Source of the DNA: Bacillota bacterium | Lineage (GTDB): Bacteria > Bacillota > Clostridia > Acetivibrionales > DSM-1351 | DNA length: 64,000 nucleotides | Reading direction: 5' to 3' | NCBI GenBank assembly: GCA_023460955.1 | Contig: JAEWOH010000050.1 | Location: forward strand, 40,099 to 104,098 | Shown here: piece after piece, positions 35,122 to 43,097 of the stretch | How the letters are laid out: each line of letters opens with the position of its first letter | How positions within the stretch are numbered: the stretch's first letter is position 1 | Made by a program: the position numbers and the translations under genes | The notes under the pieces: generated by a model | Told to the model about the DNA's origin: nothing | Database searches by the model: none | Seen by the model: only the letters and a program-made list of their open reading frames with translations

Positions 35122-37503
35122 TTATCTTAATGAATATCCCTTTGTACCCATATGATTCATGAGTTTTTCTGCAAAAGCATTGATATCTTCACTTGAAAGG
35201 GTCTTTTCAGTTGAGCCTATAATAAATCTGAAGGTCATACTCTTCTTTCCTTCCGGAAGTCCCTTACCTGTGTAAATTGTAACAAAATCAAAGCTGTTCA
35301 GCAGTTCGGACTTGAAGACGGCTATATCTTCTTTAACCCTGTCGAAAGTTATATCATTATCCACAAGGAAGCTGTAGTCAAGAACAACTTCAGGGAATTT
35401 TGATGGCTCCCTGTATTTAATTACATTGCTGTTTATTGCCTGCAGAACGTCTCTGTTTATTTCAAGTACAGCTATGTTTAGTTTTTTTGCAATGTTTTTC
35501 TTTATAAGAGGGTGTACAACACTTAAATATCCCACAAGCTTTCCATCGTTACTTATGTCAACGGATTTTGATGGGTGAACCCAATTGTACTGGGTGGTAC
35601 ATGCTGTGTAATCCAAGTCAGTATTTTTCAAATCCTTTGCCAGGAAAGTCATCATACCCTTTAAATCATAGAATAGCTGATCCTCACTCTTAATTTTGCT
35701 AGCTGCAAGAATACAAATGTTTTTATGCTGCTCAGCCTTATCCTTTGGTGAAGCTGCTGAAAAGACACTTCCTATTTCAAAAAGTGTAAAATCGTCAAAA
35801 GATTTGTCATTTTTTTCAGCAAAAGCCAGCATTCCAGGCACCATACTCTCTCTTAAAGTATTAGCGTCCTGAGCCTGAGGATTGAGAACCCTTACCTGCC
35901 CGTTAGTTTCAATACCCATTCTACCGTTAAAGGTATTATCGTACCAAATGTAACTATAGACCTCGCTGGCACCAAAACGTTCAGACAGAAGTTCCTTCAC
36001 TCTGTGATCCAAAAGCCTTTCCTCATTGTATTCAAGGGGCTTCAAAGGAATTTCAAGTGTCTGTGGCTGAATATTATCATAGCCATATATTCTTGTTATT
36101 TCCTCAATTATATCAACCTTCATAGTTATATCTTTTGTTGCTCTGAAGGTAGGAACCTTAATTTTAAAGGTATCTCCTTCAACTTCAACTTTAAACTCTA
36201 AGGAGCGAAGTATCCCAACCATTTTTTCCAAGGTAAGGGTATTACCTATATATTTGTCGATATAAGGCTTGGTTATTGTTATATCAATTGGTTCAAGCTT
36301 CTTGGAGTAAACATCTGTCAAGGCAGAAGCAAACTGAATATCAGGCTGCATATCCTTCAGCAGCTTTACAAATCTCTGTATTGCGATCACTGTCATATTT
36401 GGATCGATCATTTTCTCATAACGTGCGCTGGCTTCAGTACGAAGTCCAATTTTTGTCGAGCTCTTTCTTGTGGATGAGCCCTCAAAGTTTGCAGACTCAA
36501 GCAGTATTGAGGTTGTGTCCTCGAGCACCTCTGAGTTTTCACCGCCCATTATACCCGCTATGGCAACCGGCTTTTCCTTGTTACAAATTAGTAACACATC
36601 CTCTGGAAGCTTTCTTTCAGTTCCGTCAAGCGTCTTAAATAATGTAGGTTCCTTGGTTGCTCTTACAACAATACCGCTTTCAACCTGTCTGCTGTCAAAA
36701 GCGTGCATTGGCTGTCCCATATCCAGCATAAGGTAGTTTGTCAAATCAACCAATGGTGATATTGGTCTCATACCGCAGTAGAACAGTCTAACCTTCATAT
36801 TCATTGATGTCTCAAGTTTCTTTACTCCATCAATCTTGAGCCCTGAATATCTGAAGCACTTTTCAGCATCTTCAACGGTAATATCCAGCTTGGGTTTATC
36901 CTGAGCAGCTTTCAAATCATCCAGCTGCATGGGTTTAAGGTCTCTTCCGTAAATAGCAGCTATTTCACGTGCAATTCCGTAATGACCCCATAAATCAGGT
37001 CTGTTGGTGAGTGATTTATTATCTATTTCAATAATAACATCATCAATATCAATAATTGATTTTATATCTGTTCCGGGAGTATAATCACCTTCAAGAATAA
37101 GAAGTCCGCTGTGATCATCACTGATACCCAGTTCTCTGGCAGAGCAAAGCATGCCAAAACTTTCTACTCCAACAAGCTTAACCTTACCCAATTTAGGCAT
37201 ATTTTTAACCGACCCGCCTATTTTAGCCAGAGGAACAAGAATTCCTTCAGTAACATTAGGAGCACCGCAGACAACCTGCAGTATTCCATCACCGGAATCA
37301 ACCTGTGTAATTTTCAGCTTTTTGGACTCAGGATGAGGCACTACACTCAAAACTTTCGCAACAACCACATTCTGAATATCCTTACCAACGAATTCAACCT
37401 CTTCAACTTCAGCAGTTGACATGGTAAATCTATACCACAGCTCCTTTATATCAATACCGTCCAGATCTACGTAATCCTTTAACCAGTTTAATGATAATTT
37501 CAA
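35122..37503 (-). CDS. pheT: Phenylalanyl-tRNA synthetase beta subunit
   Basis: 793 residues, normal length. Order: N-terminal EMAP/tRNA-binding domain (about 40-150, VVAKVLSVVPHPESKKLKI, VVCGAPNV), B3/B4 editing domain (about 210-390, SPLVDLTNYLMLDMGQPMHAFD, GIMGGENSEV), B5 (about 400-470), a catalytic-like core (about 480-680) and the C-terminal FDX-ACB anticodon domain (PSKFPEVVLDYSFLVDN). It pairs with PheS and edits Tyr-tRNA(Phe). Twelve bases after pheS. Confidence 0.97.
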   Translation of the reverse strand: MKLSLNWLKDYVDLDGIDIKELWYRFTMSTAEVEEVEFVGKDIQNVVVAKVLSVVPHPESKKLKITQVDSGDGILQVVCGAPNVTEGILVPLAKIGGSVKNMPKLGKVKLVGVESFGMLCSARELGISDDHSGLLILEGDYTPGTDIKSIIDIDDVIIEIDNKSLTNRPDLWGHYGIAREIAAIYGRDLKPMQLDDLKAAQDKPKLDITVEDAEKCFRYSGLKIDGVKKLETSMNMKVRLFYCGMRPISPLVDLTNYLMLDMGQPMHAFDSRQVESGIVVRATKEPTLFKTLDGTERKLPEDVLLICNKEKPVAIAGIMGGENSEVLEDTTSILLESANFEGSSTRKSSTKIGLRTEASARYEKMIDPNMTVIAIQRFVKLLKDMQPDIQFASALTDVYSKKLEPIDITITKPYIDKYIGNTLTLEKMVGILRSLEFKVEVEGDTFKIKVPTFRATKDITMKVDIIEEITRIYGYDNIQPQTLEIPLKPLEYNEERLLDHRVKELLSERFGASEVYSYIWYDNTFNGRMGIETNGQVRVLNPQAQDANTLRESMVPGMLAFAEKNDKSFDDFTLFEIGSVFSAASPKDKAEQHKNICILAASKIKSEDQLFYDLKGMMTFLAKDLKNTDLDYTACTTQYNWVHPSKSVDISNDGKLVGYLSVVHPLIKKNIAKKLNIAVLEINRDVLQAINSNVIKYREPSKFPEVVLDYSFLVDNDITFDRVKEDIAVFKSELLNSFDFVTIYTGKGLPEGKKSMTFRFIIGSTEKTLSSEDINAFAEKLMNHMGTKGYSLR

Positions 37504-37515
37504 TCTGTTTCCCTC

Positions 37516-38547
37516 CTATCTCACAGAAAATTGTTCCATAGCTCTTAAGTCTCCTGAATTAAGAACACGGATATCGCTTATACCATACTTCATCATAGCC
37601 AGACGTGTAAGACCCAATCCAAAGGCAAAGCCTGTATATTCTTCAGGGTCAATCCCGCCGTAGCGTAAAACGTTAGGATGTACCATACCACAAGGCAGAA
37701 GCTCTATCCAGCCTGAATGCTTACAGGTAGGACAACCCTTTCCTCCACATATCATACAATTGAGGTCAAGCTCGAAACCCGGTTCAACAAAGGGGAAAAA
37801 GCCAGGTCTAAGCCTTATCTTTACATCTCTTTGGAAAACTTCTGACAGCAAAAGCTTCATTACATATATAAGGTTTGCTATAGATACATTTTTATCAATC
37901 ATCATTCCTTCCAGCTGGAAGAAGGTATTTTCATGAGACGCATCTGTGCTTTCGTTTCTGAAGCATCTTCCCGGAGCAATAACCTTAAGAGGTGCTCCAT
38001 ATTTCTGCATGGCTCGTACCTGACAGGGTGAGGTGTGGGTTCTCAACAAGGAACCGTTTTCCAGCCAGTAAGTATCCTGCATGTCTCTGGCAGGGTGGTG
38101 CTTTGGAATATTTAATGCCTCAAAATTAAAAAACTCCTCTTCTGCTTCAGGTCCATCAACTATATTAAAGCCCATTCCTGTAAATATCTTCTCGATTTCC
38201 TTCTGAACTATTGTTACAGGGTGAAGTGAACCAAGCTTAAATTGAGTGCCCGGTAAGGATATATCAAAGCTTGATCCACTGCTCAGAGTTTTTTTAACAT
38301 CGCTGACACTTAGTTCCTTGAACTTTGCCTCCAAAAATTCGGTTAACTCATTTTTTAATTCGTTGGCTTCCTGTCCAAACTGTTTTCTTTCTTCTATTGC
38401 CATATTTTTGAGATCCTTGAGCATTTCTGTCAGTTCACCCTTTTTACCCAGCAGTTTAACTCTGAGTTCTTCAACTTCACTGCTGCTTGCGGCTTCCTTT
38501 ATTTTAGCAAGTGCAGCGTCTCTTAATATACTGATTTTTTCAATCAC
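37516..38547 (-). CDS. pheS: Phenylalanyl-tRNA synthetase alpha subunit
   Basis: 343 residues. The N-terminal coiled coil (about 1-85) binds tRNA; the class II core has HPARDMQDTYW (motif 1 region), RTHTSPCQVRAM and PGRCFRNESTDASHENTFFQLEG (motif 2), and GFAFGLGLTRLAMMKYG (motif 3). It starts at GTG 38547 with AAAGGAG nine bases upstream. It attaches Phe to tRNA(Phe) together with PheT. A T-box leader precedes it. Confidence 0.97.
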   Translation of the reverse strand: MIEKISILRDAALAKIKEAASSSEVEELRVKLLGKKGELTEMLKDLKNMAIEERKQFGQEANELKNELTEFLEAKFKELSVSDVKKTLSSGSSFDISLPGTQFKLGSLHPVTIVQKEIEKIFTGMGFNIVDGPEAEEEFFNFEALNIPKHHPARDMQDTYWLENGSLLRTHTSPCQVRAMQKYGAPLKVIAPGRCFRNESTDASHENTFFQLEGMMIDKNVSIANLIYVMKLLLSEVFQRDVKIRLRPGFFPFVEPGFELDLNCMICGGKGCPTCKHSGWIELLPCGMVHPNVLRYGGIDPEEYTGFAFGLGLTRLAMMKYGISDIRVLNSGDLRAMEQFSVR

Positions 38548-38639
38548 GTCTATTATCTCCTTTCATAAAGTTATGGTATATGTCAAAAGTCGAATCTACT
38601 TTTGTATAGCAAGGATTGTAATATGAGTTGGATAATGTC

Positions 38640-39008
38640 TGCGGAGGCATAAATAAAGCCTCCATCCCAAGCCGATTACATGACTTAAGGGACGAAGGCA
38701 TTCTTCGCGGTACCACCCAGGTTTATTGGAAATGTGCCATTAATCAAAGATAGAACCTTCTTTCTGTGTTCAAACCTCTTAAAAAACAATCGGGCAGTTT
38801 CCAACCTTAATACAATATAACGGTTCAAACCGGCAGCTCCTACGCTGATTACCCGACCCTTCTATTCAACAAATAAGCTGACAGAACAGGAAATCAAATT
38901 ATAGTTCAGAACTACAGCTCCGGAGGGAACTTGGGTGAGTGTTCCGTTAAAAGCACTTACAGCCGGCGGTGCTTTCTCTCTTAAACATCCTGTCTCACTT
39001 ACTTTTCT
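38640..39008 (-). promoter_or_regulatory. T-box leader of pheST
   Basis: On the minus strand the T-box core GGGTGGTACCGCG is at 38706-38718. The lower part of Stem I can form between about 38998-39006 (AAAAGTAAG) and 38871-38877 (CTTATTT), with CAGGA/TCCTG above it. In the internal loop between them the triplet TTC at 38884-38886 is a Phe codon and fits the specifier position. The hairpin after the core (GGAGGC, loop, GCCTCC, about 38641-38663) has no clear U-tract. Uncharged tRNA(Phe) should turn pheST on. Confidence 0.88.
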
Positions 39009-39159
39009 CCATCATTGCTTTTGTTAATATTATCTTAAAATATCTTCTAGCTATTATAACAATACAGGCTAAAATATTCAAGGGTGAGTTTTTAATCCAC
39101 TTGACGGTATTTTTGCCAGAATATACAATATATAATATACTACTCAAGAGGAGAGCATA

Positions 39160-39480
39160 ATGCAGCTAAGGTGCCCAAATTGTCACAAAACAATAGCTAA
39201 GCAGTATATTTTCAAAAGTTTAGCATTCAAAAATAAATTTGCATGTCCCTCCTGTAAAGCCTTACTGGAATTCGGAAAATACAAATTTTTAGTGTATTTC
39301 TTGCCGATATTTGTTTCATTACTGACTAAAGATTATCTTTATGATGTTTTTCAGATATCATTATCACCTGTTTCAGACTTTGTTACTAGTATTTTATTAA
39401 CTGTATTCTTATTTTTTATATATTACTTTATATTAATATTACTTTTACCGGTAAAATTTATTGCGAAGAAAACTAACTAA
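39160..39480 (+). CDS. Zinc-ribbon membrane protein, first gene of the Amj operon
   Basis: 106 residues. The N-terminus carries two CxxC pairs (CPNCHK, CPSCKA) 21 residues apart, a zinc ribbon. Two hydrophobic segments follow, one at about 44-58 and a stronger one at about 75-98. GAGGAGAG lies before the ATG. It is 14 bases ahead of the coiled-coil gene, in one operon. I do not know a function. The ribbon would face the cytoplasm and could contact the coiled-coil partner. Confidence 0.7.
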   Translation: MQLRCPNCHKTIAKQYIFKSLAFKNKFACPSCKALLEFGKYKFLVYFLPIFVSLLTKDYLYDVFQISLSPVSDFVTSILLTVFLFFIYYFILILLLPVKFIAKKTN

Positions 39481-39494
39481 GGGAGGTTCAGAAT

Positions 39495-40454
39495 ATGGAT
39501 AATAACAGCTTTATGGAATTGAGAGATAAACTGGCAGCTTTGCCGGTACTGCTTGAGCGCATGAAAGCCCTTACCGGCAAACTTTATCAGGCCGAGGACG
39601 ATGTTAGAAGCCTACTCAAGAAGTATCAGTCGGAAGCATTGGATGTTGATGCTCTTCAGAAGGATTCCTTGTCCAATACCTTACTAAAGCTGGTAAGAAA
39701 GTTTGATGACAAAGTCAATAAGGAAAATGAAGAAATGCTTACAGCCAAGCTCAATTATGACAAGGCCGTGGAAAGAGTCAGAGAATTGACAAAAGAGAAA
39801 TCAGAACTGGCAATTAAAATCAGTGAACTTTCTGCCGACAAAAAAGTTTTTGACGCTGAATATTCTGATCGAGAAAATCTAATTAGGAGTAAACTAAGCA
39901 GCGAAGCTTATACAACATATTCAGAACTACATAGTCAACAAGATCATTTCAATAAACAGATGGCGGAGACTGACGAAGCTATAACTGCTGCAAAGAGAGT
40001 TATAGCTCTGGCTTCAGGAGCTCTCAAGCATTTAGAAAGTGCCGAAGGCTGGGCAACCTACGACGTCTGGAGTCGAGGCGGTATTATCAGCCATATGGCA
40101 AAGTATGAACATATTGATGATGCACAAGCCCACCTGAATCGTTTAGGGTTCCTTATAAAAGAGCTTGAAAACGAACTTAAGGATGTAAATCTTGTAGATG
40201 TTTTAGAATATTCGGGTGTTAATTCAACTACAAGGGCGGTTGATTTTTGGTTTGACAATATATTCACTGATTTGAATGTACGGGATAAGATAAGGCAGGA
40301 TTCCTATAACGTACAAAAATTAATCCGCCAAGTGGAAAATATCATAAGCAGGCTGGAAACAAACAAGTCTCAAATCAAATGTAAACTAGTAGAAGTTCAA
40401 AATAATATAAATAAATTAATTATGGAATTTGATAACTCTGGAAAGGAGCTTTAA
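39495..40454 (+). CDS. Coiled-coil protein of unknown function
   Basis: 319 residues, almost entirely helical, with long heptad stretches such as ENEEMLTAKLNYDKAVERV, LTKEKSELAIKISELSADK and SQQDHFNKQMAETDEAITA. The centre has a distinct patch EGWATYDVWSRGGIISHMAKYEHIDDA, which looks structured. No signal or span. GGGAGG precedes the ATG. The next gene, Amj-like, starts on the base after its stop, so the two are tightly coupled in translation. A regulator or scaffold of the flippase is an inference. Confidence 0.72.
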   Translation: MDNNSFMELRDKLAALPVLLERMKALTGKLYQAEDDVRSLLKKYQSEALDVDALQKDSLSNTLLKLVRKFDDKVNKENEEMLTAKLNYDKAVERVRELTKEKSELAIKISELSADKKVFDAEYSDRENLIRSKLSSEAYTTYSELHSQQDHFNKQMAETDEAITAAKRVIALASGALKHLESAEGWATYDVWSRGGIISHMAKYEHIDDAQAHLNRLGFLIKELENELKDVNLVDVLEYSGVNSTTRAVDFWFDNIFTDLNVRDKIRQDSYNVQKLIRQVENIISRLETNKSQIKCKLVEVQNNINKLIMEFDNSGKEL

Positions 40455-41246
40455 GTGGACTATCGTATTATACTCGTATGCATCATAAATTTCATAATAA
40501 CTTTAATTGGGACTCTTGCTTATTCAGTCAGAATTGTGGGGATCCGAACTGGCAAAATCGCCATTTCCTCTGCACTGTTTAATGCAGTCTCTCTTTTTTC
40601 GCGAGCAGCTGGAGTATTCCAGCTGCCCCTGCTTACAAAATATGTAGCCGAATATAAAGATAAGGTAAATTTAGTATCTGTTTTCTATTTACTAATTTTT
40701 AATGTTGTTATCTCAAGCATTGTAGGGGCTCTTCTACTCCCAACCTTTCAAAGGATATTTACAAAAGGAGTTGAAACCTTTTCTATAAGCAAATCCGTAT
40801 TTAGACTTATGTTGCACAGTTTTTCAAAGTCAGGCGTTTCCTACATCAAAAACTCTGTTTCAATACCTTCAAAAACAAATATAAAAGGTGTTAACTATAA
40901 AAAACTTCCCATAAATCTATTAGTTAACAATATACTCACCGTAGCTCTACTAACTGCAGGCATTTTTTCACCGGTATATGCAGGTGTACTTGCTCCTGAA
41001 TTAAGCACTACCTGTATGACATTGGTATCTGTTCTGACAGGCTTGGCAACTATACTATCTGCGCTTTTTGTAGACCCTTACCTCTCTGTTCTTACTGACG
41101 AAGTAATTGAGGGAAAATACAGCACAGCTGATTATAGGGGCTGTGTTATCGGAATGGTGGGTACCAAAATAATCGGATCAGCCTTAACCTTTGTACTTTT
41201 CCTTCCGGCTGCATATCTGATAGTATTTATAGCAAAAATAATATAA
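40455..41246 (+). CDS. amj: Lipid II flippase Amj family protein
   Basis: 263 residues with about six hydrophobic segments. The opening SVRIVGIRTGKIAISSALFNAVSLFSR, the LPLLTKYV stretch and the TILSALFVDPYLSVLTDEV region match Amj (YdaH), which in Bacillus subtilis is an alternate lipid II flippase to MurJ. It starts at GTG 40455, AAAGGAGCTTTAAGTG giving a good ribosome site within the end of the upstream gene. In this operon it is placed behind two proteins of unknown role. Confidence 0.88.
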   Translation: MDYRIILVCIINFIITLIGTLAYSVRIVGIRTGKIAISSALFNAVSLFSRAAGVFQLPLLTKYVAEYKDKVNLVSVFYLLIFNVVISSIVGALLLPTFQRIFTKGVETFSISKSVFRLMLHSFSKSGVSYIKNSVSIPSKTNIKGVNYKKLPINLLVNNILTVALLTAGIFSPVYAGVLAPELSTTCMTLVSVLTGLATILSALFVDPYLSVLTDEVIEGKYSTADYRGCVIGMVGTKIIGSALTFVLFLPAAYLIVFIAKII

Positions 41247-41261
41247 ATCAAATACAACTGC

Positions 41262-42035
41262 TCAACTTTGTAATGAAGCTTTTTGGTTCTTTATAACATT
41301 TGCTATGACTATCAAGGCACATCCCATGGCAAACAAGAAAATTGATATAAACTGGGATGTTGATAAAGCTCCAATATTTCCTCGAATCAAATCACCCCTG
41401 AAAAACTCCAGAATGAATCTTCCCATACTGTAAAAAATCAAATAAAATCCGGCAACCTGGCCGTCAGCCTTCTTTTTCCGGGCAATTATAACAAGTACAA
41501 AGAAGTTGAGAAAATCAAGTCCGCTGGAAATTAATTGTGTAGGAAGCAGACTGACTTCATTGGGCGCAAATTTTGATTGATGAAATGTTATACCAATGGG
41601 GCTGGTAGTTTTTATCCCATAACAGCAGCCCGCCAAAAAACAACCTATCCGCCCAAACCCTTGAGCTATTGCGATTGATGGCATAACCAGATCAAAGCAT
41701 TGGAGGAAATTCAGTTTAGTCCTTTTGCAATAGGCATAGCCAACAGCGATACCCCCGATTATTCCACCATAGACTACAAAACCATCTGAAACCTTTAATA
41801 TAATAGCCGGATCGGCAATTATTTCTTTTATTTCGGTTATAAGAAACAGCAATTTTGCGCCAAGTAGTCCGCCAATTACCAGTAATATAGCCAAATTAAA
41901 CACTTTATCATTATCAAGATTTAACTTCTGAGCCCTGTGCTGCAGAACAAAATACGCGGTAATAATACCTATTGCTATCATAAGACCATATCCGTATACT
42001 GTAACAGGACCTATAGTCAATAATTCATTTTTCAT
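41262..42035 (-). CDS. lgt: Prolipoprotein diacylglyceryl transferase
   Basis: Adds diacylglycerol to lipobox cysteines at the membrane. About 257 residues with seven membrane helices. VYGYGLMIAIGI, VYGGIIGGIAVGYAYCKR and the signature GRIGCFLAGCCYG are present, and YSMGRFILEFFRGD ends the catalytic part. The start is ATG 42035; a GTG two codons upstream overlaps the ribosome site region. 33 bases downstream of the CPBP gene. Confidence 0.95.
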   Translation of the reverse strand: MKNELLTIGPVTVYGYGLMIAIGIITAYFVLQHRAQKLNLDNDKVFNLAILLVIGGLLGAKLLFLITEIKEIIADPAIILKVSDGFVVYGGIIGGIAVGYAYCKRTKLNFLQCFDLVMPSIAIAQGFGRIGCFLAGCCYGIKTTSPIGITFHQSKFAPNEVSLLPTQLISSGLDFLNFFVLVIIARKKKADGQVAGFYLIFYSMGRFILEFFRGDLIRGNIGALSTSQFISIFLFAMGCALIVIANVIKNQKASLQS

Positions 42036-42068
42036 AAACACTTCATCCCCATAATAATATTGACCAGA

Positions 42069-42959
42069 TTATTTAAAAGCTTCACGGTTTTTATATACCA
42101 TTACAACAGCAATTGCAACAATACCAAGAGCTGTTATAAATCCTGTTTCCCCCACAAAATAAAGACTTTTGGAGGAATCAGTCAAGGTTAAGCCTGACAT
42201 AACCGTTTGATCCAAAAAATTGTGAATGCCATGAACAATAATTGCAGGCCAGACACTTCCGGACTTTATTCGCAATATGGCCATAATTGCGTTAATAGCT
42301 AGAATTTCAACAGTGAACACAGGAATCTGATACCAGAAAGGGGTCCCTTCATTGTATTGTCCGGCTATCATTAAAGGAAGATGTGAAACGGTCCATATAA
42401 TACCACTGTAAATAATTGCTTTCTTCAGACCCCATACTTCCTTCATTTGCGGTACCAAGAAGCCCCTCCAGCCTATTTCCTCACCTGCCACTAAAATCAA
42501 GGTACTAATTACGCTTAATATTATTGATACCATCCCGATTTTAGGCCAATTACCCGAATAAGTATTAGTTATAGTCCAGTATAATCCATAGGATAAGAAT
42601 AAATAGATAGGCGGAATAAGGAATCCGATTACTATGTATTTTATTTTACAGACATTCCACCCAAGTACTTTCTGCCTGCTGTAATACATTTTGCGAACTA
42701 TAAACGCAGCTATTGCAGGGCACCACATAAGTGCTATTATCAAATTTTGATAGTTCTTCCCACCCCATATCATAAGGAAATTACATATTACACTTAAAAA
42801 AGCTGTAATTCCTAAAAAAACAAATATGCTCTTACGGATATATTCTGTGCTGTATAACTTGTTATTTATCCCTTTATCCCCGATATACGCATTATTATTC
42901 TCCAACAAAGCTTTATCCTGTATAGCATTGGAATCTTTCATAGGACTCTTTTGACCCAT
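42069..42959 (-). CDS. CPBP family intramembrane glutamic endopeptidase
   Basis: 296 residues with about eight membrane helices. The family motifs are intact: AGEEIGWRGFLVPQ (motif 1, EExxxR), VSHLPLM (motif 2) and HGIHNFLDQT (motif 3 with His and Asn). These membrane proteases process small peptides or lipidated proteins in the membrane. The Asn/Asp-rich N-terminal 35 residues are cytoplasmic. Substrate unknown; its location before lgt suggests co-transcription. Confidence 0.88.
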   Translation of the reverse strand: MGQKSPMKDSNAIQDKALLENNNAYIGDKGINNKLYSTEYIRKSIFVFLGITAFLSVICNFLMIWGGKNYQNLIIALMWCPAIAAFIVRKMYYSRQKVLGWNVCKIKYIVIGFLIPPIYLFLSYGLYWTITNTYSGNWPKIGMVSIILSVISTLILVAGEEIGWRGFLVPQMKEVWGLKKAIIYSGIIWTVSHLPLMIAGQYNEGTPFWYQIPVFTVEILAINAIMAILRIKSGSVWPAIIVHGIHNFLDQTVMSGLTLTDSSKSLYFVGETGFITALGIVAIAVVMVYKNREAFK

Positions 42960-43050
42960 TGATATTTACCTCCAAAAATAAGAAATCAATAAATATATTA
43001 AATACAACTTATACTATAACTTGTAATAGTTACCTGTCAAGTACATTACA

Positions 43051-43077
43051 AAGAGGGACAGCTAAACTGCCCCTCCT
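43051..43077 (-). terminator. Hairpin downstream of GH94 gene
   Basis: GAGGGACAG (43053-43061) and CTGCCCCTC (43067-43075) pair in a 9-bp stem with one G-U and a five-base loop. The U-tract after it on the minus strand is short (TTTGT), so it may be a weak terminator. Confidence 0.55.
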
Positions 43078-43097
43078 ATGCCCAGCTATTTGCATAT

